The translations under genes and the position numbers were made by a program. Shown here in pieces: positions 47,144-57,910 of a DNA stretch of 64,000 nt (positions are counted from its first letter, which is position 1; each line of letters starts with the position of its first letter). The stretch is from Anastrepha obliqua (taxonomy: Eukaryota; Arthropoda; Insecta; Diptera; Tephritidae). The notes under the pieces were generated by a model. The model was not told the DNA's origin and ran no database searches. It saw only the letters and a list, made by a program, of their open reading frames with translations. The stretch covers positions 21,824,044 through 21,888,043 of the forward strand of contig NC_072897.1 of assembly GCF_027943255.1 (NCBI RefSeq). The letters run 5' to 3'.

Positions 47144-47867
47144 CCTTGGTTCACAACGCAGTCGCGGAAGCAAATGCACCGCGCCTTTATCCCTTCCAAA
47201 TGCATGACTTGACATCAATGCTCGGCGCCAATTTTTTTTTTTTTTAATTCATTATTTTTTTAATGTAAGCGAAAAATTTTTTGTGTAGTAAATTTTACGT
47301 ATTCGCTTATTATTTCAAAAATATTGTAGTAAAAATTTAATTGGTTTAATGTCGAGGTGAGAAATGTGTTGTGTATTGAGGTGAACATGTGTGGGGTTTT
47401 CAATTCTTGTGGTGGAAAACTCAGCGTGGTGTCTATAAAGTCGATGTTCTAAAATCCCTTACTACAAACTGAGAACGTAAATGAGATGAAAAGGTGCAAA
47501 TGTTACTTTTAACTATTTTTAGTACAATTGAGATTTGAAAGGTTTGTAGTAATGGATTTTAGAGCACCGACTTTATAGACACCATACTGAGTTTTGCCCA
47601 CACAAAAATTGAAAACCCCACACATCTTGCACCTCAACACACAACACATTTCTCACCTCGTCATTAAACCGAATAAATTTTGACTATTTTCGTATTTTTG
47701 AAATAATAAGCGAATACGTAAAATTTTTTACACAAATTTTTTTTCGATATCATTAAAAAAAATAAAAAAATAAATCAAATTGACGCCGAGAATTGATGTC
47801 AAGTCATGCATTTGGAAGGGATATGGGCGCGGTGCGTTTGCTTCTGCGACGGCGTTGTGAACCAAGG
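47144..47867. repeat. Foldback repeat, arms about 360 bp
   Basis: The left arm begins CCTTGGTTCACAACGC and the right arm ends GCGTTGTGAACCAAGG. The arms mirror each other through CACCGCGCC, CATGACTTGACATCAAT, TACGTATTCGCTTATTATTT and AACACATTTCTCACCTCG, meeting near 47505. Related single-arm or duplicated copies lie at 31600-33020 and 54990-55575. The LINE at 37312 inserted at its left edge. Confidence 0.8.
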
Positions 47868-48466
47868 TTTTGTGATGTCTATGTACATATCCGTGTGTCC
47901 GACGCAAATAAGTTTTAATAAATTCTGAAAGTAATTCATGGCGTTTTTATTACCCCAATTACATAAATGAACGTACATATATATACATAAATGATGGTAT
48001 ACAATATGATAATATAATATGCAATATGTACATGTCAATGGAGGTATTTGCATTCACAAATAAAATAATGGTTTAAGATAAATCAACACTTATTTTATGT
48101 TGTATTTCAATTTATAGTTTATGTATTCGACGGCAAATTACATTTTGTATGCATGTACATTTATATTATATATGAAAAACCATAATGCGCAAGGGCTACA
48201 ACAACATCTTCCTTTCATATGTACATATCATATCTCGCAAATGCCAGTTGATTGTTTTTTCTTATATGCTCTGCTTCGTAACATAACCGAAAATATTGTG
48301 CAGACACGATCTCTCTCTGAGCGGCTCTCTTTGTTTTGTTTTGAATCGGTTTTGGTCAAGCGCTTTGCATTAACTCATTCGTGTGACGCTCTCAAATGAG
48401 TGTCGGGTAAAGAGTAATACGATTTTCGCTCACACAAAGACTCCCAGCAAAAGACAGTTTGACTAA
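47868..48466. repeat. Complex repeat block Y, copy 2, then unassigned sequence
   Basis: 47868-48250 is a direct copy of 33020-33400 (shared: AATAATGGTTTAAGATAAAT-like, AATCAACACTTATTTTAT, AATTTATAGTTTATGTATTC). 48250-48466 holds CTCTCT-rich sequence without a gene. Confidence 0.65.
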
Positions 48467-48468
48467 TA

Positions 48469-50434
48469 GTCCAGTCAAAAGAGACGAAAAAAATAGCCAA
48501 CTTCGTAATTTTAGGAGTATGCGAGTTTATGGTTTTATTATGTAAAGCCCATCACTGTGAACTTAAGTTTGAGTTTTCGGGGTCGGGGGTTGTGTCCCGC
48601 GGCCGGCATCTTGGAAATAAGGGTGCAACTGGTTTTTTGCAATTATCTCGTGAATTTCGAAAGTTACGAAAATTTTGTTAAATACTTTTTTGTAGATAAT
48701 AATATTATCTACAACTTTCATTCAAAACGTTTTATTGTAATATATATTAAAATTAATAATAAAAAAGTTATAAACAAAATTACGCGAAAAATTAAGGGAT
48801 GCATTGTTTTAAAGCGTAATAACTTTTTTTTTATTGATTTTATGGAAAATATACCTCAGAGCTTTTTTATAGAGCATTTTTTTGTGAACATTCTTGTCTA
48901 TAAGTTTTTTCCGCTATCTTTATTTAGTCGTATGATTTTGAGCTGCTAAGCGGAGCAACCAATACATTAGCGAAGCGCGTACATGATTACACAGGCCGAT
49001 AAAATTTAACCAACATTCAGACCCAGAAACCAGACTATATATTTCCAAAGGTTTATGATGCGCTAAATCCAAATCTGGCCTCAGAATTGCTCTATCAGCT
49101 CTGGTTTTCGAGATATCCTAACCTAAAAGTGCAAAAAACACCATTTTTGCCCATGTTTGAGGTTATGTAGCCTTGCAGATGTTTTCTTTCACCAAAATTA
49201 AAGGATGGCATCTTTAAATACAATCCTTCTTTTTTCAAATGGCGTTTTGTTTGCTCAAATATCATTTTTTTTCGCAGAGATATCGCATTTTGAAATTTTC
49301 ATGTTTCCTACACCTGAAAATCGATTAAGATAACATAGACATGATATAGTCGCTTACTAATTTTCTTATGTTTGAGGGCCTGAAATATATGGATTAATAG
49401 TATGTAAATTTGGAGTTTGTGGGAAAGCCTGCTCGCGGTATGATAGGGGTGGTTTCTAGGGGTTAGGGCTGTGTGTGACTCGGTACCCAAAGGTTAGATA
49501 GTGTAGGGATGTGGTGAGTCAGGACACTTATGGTGTGAGACAAAATTTTAAGAAAAATAAGACTCAATTCAAGAAAATTAGTAATCGAATATATCATGTC
49601 TATGTTATCTTAATCGATTTTCAGGTGTAGGAAAATTTCGAAACATGAAAATTTCAAAATGCGATATCTCTGCGAAAAAAAAAGATATTTGAGCAAACAA
49701 AACGCCATTTGAAAAAAGAAGGATTGTATTTAAAGATGCCATCCTTTAATTTTGGTGAAAGAAAACATCTGCAAGGCTACATAACCTCAAACATGGGCAA
49801 AAATGGTGTTTTTTGCACTTTTAGGTTAGGATATCTCGAAAACCAGAGCTGATAGAGCAATTCTGAGGCCAGATTTGGATTTAGCGCATCATAAACCTTT
49901 GGAAATATATAGTCTGGTTTCTGGGTCTGAATGTTGGTTAAATTTTATCGGCCTGTGTAATCATGTACGCGCTTCGCTAATGTATTGGTTGCTCCGCTTA
50001 GCAGCTCAAAATCATACGACTAAATAAAGATAGCGGAAAAAACTTATAGACAAAAATGTTCACAAAAGAAAGCTCTATAAAAAAGCTCTGTTATTACGCT
50101 TTAAAACAATGCATCCCTTAATTTTTCGCGTAATTTTGTTTATAACTTTTTTATTATTAATTTTAATATATATTACAATAAAACGTTTTGAATGAAAGTT
50201 GTAGATAATATTATTATCTACAAAAAAGTATTTAACAAAATTTTCGTAACTTTCGAAATTCACGAGATAATTGCAAAAAACCAGTTGCACCCTTATTTCC
50301 AAGATGCCGGCCGCGGGACACAACCCCCGACCCCGAAAACTCAAACTTAAGTTCACAGTGATGGGCTTTACATAATAAAACCATAAACTCGCATACTCCT
50401 AAAATTACGAAGTTAAATCTTCTTTTGACTGGAC
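48469..50434. mobile_element. 2-kb palindromic (foldback) element
   Basis: Arms of about 870 bp, inverted and nearly identical, around a roughly 250-bp centre (49345-49595). The ends GTCCAGTCAAAAG are flanked by TA (48467-48468, 50435-50436). The same translated frame (MNLSLSFRGRGLCPAAGILE..) appears at 48557 on the plus strand and 50356 on the minus strand only because of the palindrome. One arm lacks about 40 bp present in the other (near 48830-48870), so the arms have begun to diverge. No transposase is encoded; a TA target would fit a Tc1/mariner-mobilised MITE (inference). Confidence 0.85.
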
Positions 50435-50436
50435 TA

Positions 50437-50639
50437 TAAAAAACTCAACAGAAATGATCTTTGCCTTCGTGTGCATGTAAATACATACAAACATACATAC
50501 ATGCATATAAATGTAAATGAGAAAGAAAATAATAAAAAAACAATGCAATCGGATGTTAAATAAAAATGTGAAAAAATGTTTTGTTTTTTAAGGAACAATA
50601 TTTATTTTTATTTTGTTTTTAATAATATTTATTTATTTT
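50437..50639. other. No gene; AT-rich flank with CATA microsatellite
   Basis: Short CATACAAACATACATACAT tract and poly-A/T; the 3' end of the adjacent hAT element may begin here, but its terminal inverted repeat was not recognised. Confidence 0.4.
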
Positions 50640-53176
50640 TTAAATGGAGTTTAGCTTAACAACTAATAACGCGTTAGGATTTTCTGCTGATATAGAGCTT
50701 CGTCTTTCACTTAAAATAAAATGAAGGGCAGAAAATGCTCGCTCTGCAGATACCTGAGTTGCCGGTGTTGCTAGAATAACCTGCGCGAGTGCACTCAAAT
50801 GTGGCAACTTAAGTCTGAGACCATTAAAAAACTCCAAAATATTGGCGTTTAATGGTAAACGACCATATACTTTCAATGTCAGCATAAATTTTTATAAGTT
50901 CTGCATGTATTTTTGTCACTGTCTGGACATCATCCAAATATGCCGACAAGAGCGTCTTCTCTTCAGCCGAGGATGCAGTCGAAAAATTTGAAGATAATGA
51001 TAAGTTCATATCTTCAGATGCAGGAGCTTCAAGCGCTGGAACATTTTGTGCTGTCTGTAATAATAGAGCGATAATAAATTTAACATCTTTCTTTGCTTTT
51101 AGTTTTGTATTACTTTTTCACAAAGACAATTTTAATTGTTAATACAGTAGATTCTGTTTTTATGCGGTAGATACGTTCCGCAAGAAACAGCATAAAAAAA
51201 CAGCGTAAAAAAAGCTACTAGTTCTATAGGAAAACTATAGATACGTTTCAAAAGTGCTAAGAATCGCATAAATCTGAGATAATGTAATAAAATCGCATAA
51301 AAAAACGTCAATAGTCTCATATTATAACTATAGATACGTTCCATAGACCGCATGAATCTGAAATAATTAAATAAAATCGCATAAACAAAATATTGTATTT
51401 TTGAAAATTATATCTTAATTTAAGAAACGTCAGAATCTAAAAATAAATTTACGTCAGAAATAGAATCGGACAATACCCACATGTTGCGCATTCGTTTAGG
51501 ATTTGGCGTAAAATCACTTGCTTCACTTGAGGAAATGTACACGTCTGATCTAGATAGTTATGCAGGCGGTTCCATACTTGTAGGGTTAGCATTTCTGATG
51601 TAATCTGTGATGAGTTTTTGCTTAGCTGGTTTAGAATCTTGTTTATATGTACAATTCCCGATAGGTCGACATGCATTTTGTAATTAAAAAAAAAAAACCG
51701 CATAAAAAAAAGCCCCATAAAAACAGAACCTACTGTATAAGTAACTACTAACATGAAACATAAATGACACAGGACAACAATTTTAACGATTCTGCAACTT
51801 ACATTCTTTTACTCGAATAACCTATATGCCACTTTTTTTTAATTTAGCTTTGCCAGCCGTTTTGGGTCATTACTCAATATGCAATTAACTCTTGGGTCCA
51901 TGAAAATCGCAGCTAACAATGCTTCATTTTCTAAAAGTTTTATCTCTCATATCTTAATCTGGGCCAATAGTTTCTTTTTTATGAAATTTTGACTTTCCTC
52001 GCATGCCAATTTAAGTTCCATCCAAATGATAAAAAACTCACTAAAAACTAGATTTTTTCTTGTAACTTTAGGGTAGCTTCATATGTTTCCTTAAAGGCGT
52101 CAATATAAGACTCCATCCAGTCCCAATCAACATCAACATATATATAAGACTCGGTAGTAAGAAACTCCTTTAAATCAACCAATTTTGTCATCATAAAATA
52201 AGTTGAATTCCATCTTGTTATAACGTCAAGCGATGGTATGTTTTTTTGTGTTCGATTAAGAAACGTCTGTACAGGTAACATATATACAAATATGTATTCA
52301 TATATATTTATGAAATAATTAAACATTACTTACCTATTAGTTTCTGTGCGCAGCATTTTGCATAATGTGTGACAAGAACAAATTTTATCGTTAATCTCGT
52401 TCACCTTATTTACATCAATTACACACAATTGCAACGTGTATGCTGCACATCTCACTAGGTGAATATTGGCCAAATCAATGGTGTCTAGTTCTTCCATAAT
52501 AGTTTCACCTTGCGTACTCGTATCATCGTTAAAAGGAGATTCCTCTGTAGCATCGTTTAAAACTTGAACTGCTTTTATCATATTTCTTCCGTTTTCAGAT
52601 GTTATGCTGTATGCATAAATCTATTAATATTTTAAAAAATACATATATTTTCTGTAATTCAAATTTTACTTGAAAATTTGTTCCACTTTTATTTCATAAT
52701 CCATTAAAATTTTTAAAATTTTCTGCTTTATGTATACACCTGCGTGGGAATCCGCGAGTTGGATCATGCCCAACGTTTTTACAACGATTTCAGTTGTATA
52801 AAGGCTTGCATCGATTAACTGCAAATTTACACCTAAAATGGATTTATCCATTCTAGTGGCAACATCGATTTTGAGCGACACCAGTTTATCTTTAACTAAA
52901 GCCTTTAATTGACTGATCTTTGACTTTTACAAAATTTATCACATTGCGCGAGGTTATTGGGTTCATGCCTAGTGAACTATAAATTGGATCCATTATATCC
53001 TTAAAGCCTTCACTGTCCAGAAAAAGAAATGGTTTTGCATCCGTAGTCACTATTTTAATAATTGAAGAATAAATGGATTCTTCACTCGTGAGGTATGTTA
53101 TTTTCCTTTTTTTACACTTTCTTAATATATAATTGGGAGTCCCCGCTCTTGCTCCACTCATTAAAAATGTCAACAC
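50640..53176 (-). pseudogene. hAT transposase, decayed, possibly with introns
   Basis: From the N-terminal side: LTFLMSGARAGTPNYI, then SSLGMNPITSRNVINFVK, LKIDVATRMDKSILGVNLQL, ITSENGRNMIKAVQVL, HLVRCAAYTLQLCVIDVN, SLDVITRWNSTYFMMTKLVD, and the C-terminal dimerisation motif LAQVILATPATQVSAERAFS ... ALHFILSERRSSIS. This is the order of hAT transposases (DV.TRWNSTY; LA..VL..PAT...ER.FS). Intron-like junctions are visible (GTAAGT...CAG at 52333-52267; GTAAAA...CAG near 52665-52600), but the first does not restore frame as it stands. A pogo-like MITE is inserted at 51145-51735. Confidence 0.82.
51145..51735. mobile_element. pogo-like MITE inside the hAT remnant
   Basis: Ends CAGTAGATTCTGTTTTTATG and the inverted ...AAACAGAACCTACTG, flanked by TA (51143-51144, 51736-51737). 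591 bp, with internal GATACGTTCC repeats. No recognisable transposase; CAGT termini plus TA suggest the pogo/Tigger group. Confidence 0.85.
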
Positions 53177-53453
53177 GTTTTAATGCCAAATGCCGTCTTA
53201 AATTTGTTAAATATGTCCTAGATTTTCTTCGACAATAAATCTAAATAAATGATGAACTTTTTTATTTTCGTCTCTTCCCATTTCGCAAAAAATATAGTGC
53301 TCCGCACATATTGAATTCACAACCGCAATTAATATGTATAATGCAAACAAAAAAAAAAAATACCAGTCTAACGGTTAGACGCGATGGAAGTGAAACCTTC
53401 CGTAAAGCAAACTGAGAGAGAATGAGACGAAAGCAGCATTAGGGGCGGGATAA
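53177..53453. other. No gene; probable 5' side of the hAT remnant
   Basis: Weak open stretches but no domain. Includes poly-A and a short sequence TCTAACGGTTAGACG that is partly palindromic. Confidence 0.35.
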
Positions 53454-53966
53454 TTATAGGTTCATTATAATATTGCTATATAGTTCATATTTTATTTTCT
53501 TCATTTTATTATTATTCATCCTCAATGTTTTCAATTTTTCAACAAATGATACGAGTGGCTTATGATAGCTAAAATATGATACAAATGCTTTGGTTTCGAT
53601 GTTGTCAACATATCTTTGAAATACCGCGTCAATTGTTGTTTTTGATCGTGTTGTCGATTCAGTGCGATTGTTACACATTTTTAAATTGAATGTTGTATTG
53701 AGAACGTCAATTGAAGGAACCGCTGTGTCCAATGCAAAATTTACGTTAAAATCGCCACTTAAAATCATTGGAACTTTATCGTAATCTTTTCTAAGTATCC
53801 GCGATACTTCTGGTGTATACTTTATTAAATTTTCGTGAATGAATTCCGTGATGCTATTTATTGATTTTTTTTTCTGTCGATATTCACGACACTTTTCTGC
53901 ATTATTTTTCGGCATAATTGCGGTAAACATTGAAAAATGAAAATATTTACGAATATAAAAATACAC
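53454..53966 (-). pseudogene. AP-endonuclease-like domain, probably Helentron/Pif1-associated
   Basis: A 170-codon open frame. After a hydrophobic start, an internal Met opens MPKNNAEKCREYRQKKK, as in the N-terminus of many insect Pif1-helicase-type transposon proteins. It then continues into VPMILSGDFNVNFALDT, FNLKMCNNRTESTTRSKTTI and DAVFQRYVDNIE...FVSYFSYHKPL. GDFNVN, TTRSKTTIDAVF and SYFSYHKP are typical of the endonuclease region of such proteins (GDFN and SYH/SDH metal- and phosphate-binding positions). Joining of N- and C-terminal pieces suggests internal deletion of the helicase. Assignment to Helentrons is inference. Confidence 0.6.
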
Positions 53967-54002
53967 ACGCGGTTGCTATTATGCGCGTCCCCAGCAAAAC
54001 CT

Positions 54003-54103
54003 GCGTGACCGAAACTCTAACACAATTACATTTTTTTGAATGTTACAAACACATATGCACGCAAGTTTTGATGGGGCGTGACCGAAACTCTAACACAATT
54101 ACA
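54003..54103. repeat. 28-bp direct repeat
   Basis: GCGTGACCGAAACTCTAACA plus the following eight bases occurs at 54003-54030 and again at 54076-54103 (period 73 bp), each followed closely by CATATGCAC. Confidence 0.9.
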
Positions 54104-54233
54104 CATATGCACTCGTATTTGTTTGAAAATCGACTTTTTTTTGGTTCTCCGTCACCTTTGGAAAATGTGTAAATAGTAAGCAAACTTTATTCAAATATTT
54201 TCCCTCATTTTTGCATCAGTAAAATTAAACAAA

Positions 54234-54420
54234 CGCCGTAGCCGAATGGGTTGGTGCGTGACTACTATTCAGAATTCACAGAGAGAACGTCAGTTCGAAT
54301 CTCGGTGAAAACACCAAAATTAAGGAAAACTATTTTTCTAATAGCGCTCACCCCTCAGCAGGCAATGGCAAAACACCGAGTGTATTTCTGCCATGAAAAA
54401 AGCTCCTCATAAACATATCA
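54234..54420 (+). repeat. tRNA-derived SINE
   Basis: Starts CGCCGTAGCCGAATGGGTTG, with an A box (TAGCCGAATGGG) and a B box (AGTTCGAATCTC near 54292). The body (CAGGCAATGGCAAA, GAGTGTATTTCTGCCATG, AAAGCTCCTCATAAA) I recognise as a SINE common in tephritid genomes. It is cut off shortly after and ends in (AAAAT)n. Transcription would be by RNA polymerase III and mobility by LINE machinery (family knowledge). Confidence 0.85.
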
Positions 54421-54462
54421 TAAAATAAAATAAAATAACTGTATAAAAAAATTTTTTTTCTT

Positions 54463-54535
54463 GTGATTCGAACCAAGGATTTTGGATCGGAAGCTCACAT
54501 TGCTAGTCGCTCGGCTACCGCGCCATGCTGTCGGC
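54463..54535 (-). repeat. tRNA-like module, type 3
   Basis: The minus strand reads CATGGCGCGGTAGCCGAGCG ... CCTTGGTTCGAATCACAAG. The A-box and B-box patterns resemble a Leu/Ser-type tRNA head, but the 3' half does not pair as a full acceptor stem. Likely a SINE head lying back to back with the SINE at 54234. Confidence 0.6.
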
Positions 54536-54539
54536 GCTG

Positions 54540-54989
54540 GCTTAAAAGTTATTTAGTTCGTCACTACGTTTATATCAACATATAATATAACGCTTCGTAG
54601 CCAAGAGTGTCGCTTTTTTCGTTTCACTTTTTCTCAAATCATTCCCAACGATTTTAAAGAAGTTTTCACTTCAAAAAGAACGTAACAATCGCCTGTGTTT
54701 ATCCATACATACGCAAAAGACAATTTGATTCATTTAACTCAAGCAAACGATCAGTGTTTGACTTGAGCGAAACGAAAACAGAAATAACTGTCTCGCTCAG
54801 AGCGCGAGCGAGCTATATTAGTTACAAAAACAGTTTCTGTCTGAGTCTTTTTTATTGTGTGAGTGAAAGACACTTACCTGCAGACAACGAAAAAGTGTCA
54901 ACAGTTATTTGCGAGCTATGGTACATATGCATGTATGCCCAAATAACTTTTACTTATGTATGTATTTATTCAGATGTCACAACACAACA
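54540..54989. other. No gene seen
   Basis: Mixed sequence with short GAGCGCGAGCGAG-type purine runs and CATA microsatellite at its right end. No coding domain. 54900-54960 resembles 33340-33390. Confidence 0.35.
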
Positions 54990-55575
54990 CACAGAGAACG
55001 TTAAAGTATAGAGAAGTCTCACGAGCTACGAATAGTGTGAATTGTCAAAAATGAAGTCTGACCGCGAAGACTTTTTCACCTCGCTCAACTCGACAGAGGG
55101 GAACTTCTTAACAGAGCTGATTACAGTGAATTATGTACAAGCAGAGAATGTTAATGCAATGAGAAGGTGCAAATGTTACTGTGAGCTTTTTTTAGTACAA
55201 TTGAGATTTGAAAGATTTGTAGTAAGGAAATTCAACACACCGAGTTTATAAACACCTCACTGACTTTTGCCACACAAAAATTAGAAACACCACACATCTT
55301 TCACCTCAACACACAACACATTTCTCACCTCGAAATTAAACCAATTAAATTTTTACTATTTTCGTATTTAAGCGAATACGTAAATTGATTACATAATTTT
55401 TTTTTCAATTACATTAAAAAAACAAAAGGAATTAAAAAAAAATTAATAAAAAAAGTTTGCGCCGGGAATTGAAATCGAGTCTAACATGTGGCGAGGAAAA
55501 ATAGGCGGTACGCTTATTTCTTCGACTGCTTATTTTTTTACCATTTTGTTACTTTTAAAATGATAAGCGGATACA
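54990..55575. repeat. Foldback-related repeat, copy 3
   Basis: Same blocks as 31600-32500: ACAGAGCTGATTACAGTGAA, CAGAGAATGTTAATGCAATG, AACACATTTCTCACCTCG, and the tRNA-like AATTGAAATCGAGTCTAAC region. It breaks at GATAAGCGGATACAT where another foldback element begins. Confidence 0.75.
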
Positions 55576-55820
55576 TCAAACAAAAAGGAAGTGAGTATTA
55601 AAAGATTTTCCAATTCTCCAGAAGAAAAAAAAGTTGTACTGTGAATTCTCCTCAAACATGATGCTCGGGGGTTTCTGCGTTCGCTGCTGAATATAAATAT
55701 TGAAGGAAATTGCTGAAATTGAAATTTTTTTTTCATAATACAGGATTTTTTTCACAGTAAAACTTTTTTTTCTTCTGGAGAATTGGAAAATCTTTTAATA
55801 ATCACTTCCTTTTTGTTTGA
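55576..55820. mobile_element. Small foldback/MITE-like element
   Basis: Inverted arms of about 65 bp starting TCAAACAAAAAGGAAGTGA, with CTCCAGAAGAAAAAAA and TTTTCCAATTCTCC, around a roughly 110-bp centre. The host repeat is interrupted exactly at its left end (compare 32860). No clear TSD. Confidence 0.7.
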
Positions 55821-55964
55821 GATTTGGAAGGAATGGCTTTTTAGTATTTAAAAAGTGCCACATGACAAATTAAAGTACATGACATAAGCTTTTATTTCGG
55901 CATAGGGAAAAATTTTTTTTATAAAAACTGTTCTGGGCAGATGGGGGTGTCCGGTTGGCGAAGA

Positions 55965-57050
55965 ATGCCCCATTTATATATATTTATATACATATGCGTG
56001 TATGCGTGTTTGGCTTTCCGGATGCATCCATGGATATTAGAACATTTTCTCATCAATATGTGTATGTAAGTAGTTCAGATTTGACTGAAGAGATTAAACA
56101 CATACATACATATATGAATGCACATTCATATGCATTGCCTTTATGGCTGTTTTACATATAAATCAATTCAAAAGAAGTATGAATAATTTTATATAGAATA
56201 TAAATTTATAAATAACAGGTATTAGAAAAGCTGAGTACACTATTTTAAATCAATTCTAATTAAACCAAATATAAAAAACGAAATAAAAATATCGAAAAAA
56301 AAAATACCTAAGGGACTTGAACCTGAGTCAAACATGAGACTGCATATACGACACGTCATTCACGATTGCGCTAATCTATATTTACTAATGAACTTTTCTA
56401 AATCACTCATTTATTCGATTCGCAGTTTTATATGCACATATTCTGCGTTAGTTGATAGTTTGTATGCGTAATTATATGCATATATATGTGTGTATGCGTG
56501 TTTGGCTTTCTGGACGGATATTAAAATGATATTTTCTCATCAATATAGTTTGGATTTGATGAAAGAGATTAAAGACATATGTACATATTTTCTGTTTTGA
56601 TTGATTTATATAAAAATCAGGTCATATCCAGTATGAACTATTTTATACCGAAAAGAAATTTCCATTTATGAAATACAAAAAAAACAGTATTTCAAAGAAA
56701 TTTTAATTAAAATAAACTCAAAAATGTTACCAAACTTTCCTGGTTTAAATTGTAAAAATGTGCAAGGAAAAAAATATGACTTCAGGACTTGAACCTGAAT
56801 TAAATACGAGCTAAAAAACAAAACGCATAATTTCGCCGACTTTAGCTTCTGCACCACAAATTACCTGCCGCGCGGCCTTCTTAATCGCAAATTTATTCGC
56901 TTCGCTGTGGGCATGAAATAAGTCGATTTCCTTAGTAGTGTGGCGAAAAATCTTATGAAATTCCTTAGTAGTGTGGTAAACGCAGAAAAAATCTGAATTC
57001 CTGTCCTAGCGTGGTAAGTAAATATAGAAACCCTCCACTCTGGTACAAGT
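55965..57050. repeat. Complex repeat block X, copy 2, with two tRNA-like modules
   Basis: Second copy of 34690-35780. tRNA-like module type 1 at about 56305-56390 (B box complement 56313-56323) and type 2 at about 56775-56875 (B box complement 56785-56795), both on the minus strand, as in copy 1. Differs by small indels. Confidence 0.8.
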
Positions 57051-57432
57051 ACATTGGCTCTGCTCAGTTTTTGGTTTCTGTATGAAATCAAATAGACGAA
57101 TGCCGACAGCATTTGCAAGGCATTTGCTTGTGCATTTCTATGTTCCCTTGATAAACGAAAATTTATTCAATTTATATTTTCAAACAAATACGACCAAATA
57201 AAGATTTAAAATCCAACATTTAAAATCAAAGTAACTTTAATGTTTGTTGTTTTAATTTTAAAAGAAGAATTTAAACAAAATACATTATAAAACGACCTCA
57301 CATTTTCTTGAGTGCATTTTAATAAATTTGATGAAAATTTTTACTAATTTTTCGAGTCGAAATTAATTTTAGACAAGAATTCAAAGAGCATATTGGTATA
57401 TTGATGAATATATATTGTATGTATATCAATAT
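57051..57432. other. No gene seen; AT-rich
   Basis: Low-complexity AT-rich sequence without a recognisable element, up to the target duplication of the next MITE. Confidence 0.4.
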
Positions 57433-57440
57433 ATGTGTAT

Positions 57441-57902
57441 TAGGGCGGGTCGATTTAAAAATCGCTTATTGCTCTGTGAAAATCATATTCTGGGGATCAA
57501 AATAAGAAACTTCGCCGAAGGAACCATACCTCTAAAACGAATTCTGATGTCCCCCAAATTTGGGTCGAACGAAAAATCCCACTTTGACCCATTTAGAGTG
57601 TTCCAATCGAGTCTAAATGTATGACCGACCCCCACTAACTTTGGACGGCCGATCCACCCTTGCCAGTGGCACACCCCGTGGAACTCCCCTGGGGGGTTCC
57701 CCGTACAACCATTTCAAAATGTCACCATTTTTGGCCTTTACATGAGAAAAGAAACTAAAAAGTTCGACCCAAATTGGGGGACATCAGAAATGGTTTTAGA
57801 GGTATGGTTCATTCGGCAAAGTTTTTTATTTTGATCCCTAAAATATGATTTTCACAGAGAAATGGGCGATTTTTTTGCCTCCCCACAAATCGACCCGGCC
57901 TA
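57441..57902. mobile_element. hAT-type MITE
   Basis: Ends TAGGGCGGGTCGATTT and the inverted AAATCGACCCGGCCTA, flanked by an imperfect 8-bp duplication (ATGTGTAT at 57433-57440, ATGTGTAA at 57903-57910). The arms pair over much of the length (TCTGATGTCCCCCAAATTTG against CAAATTGGGGGACATCAGA). 8-bp TSD and TAGGG ends fit hAT. Non-coding. Confidence 0.8.
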
Positions 57903-57910
57903 ATGTGTAA

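Noticed and set aside
48557..50356. The same protein-like frame on opposite strands
   Set aside because: It is the same palindrome arm read twice; one arm has a shorter frame because of an indel, and there is no known domain.
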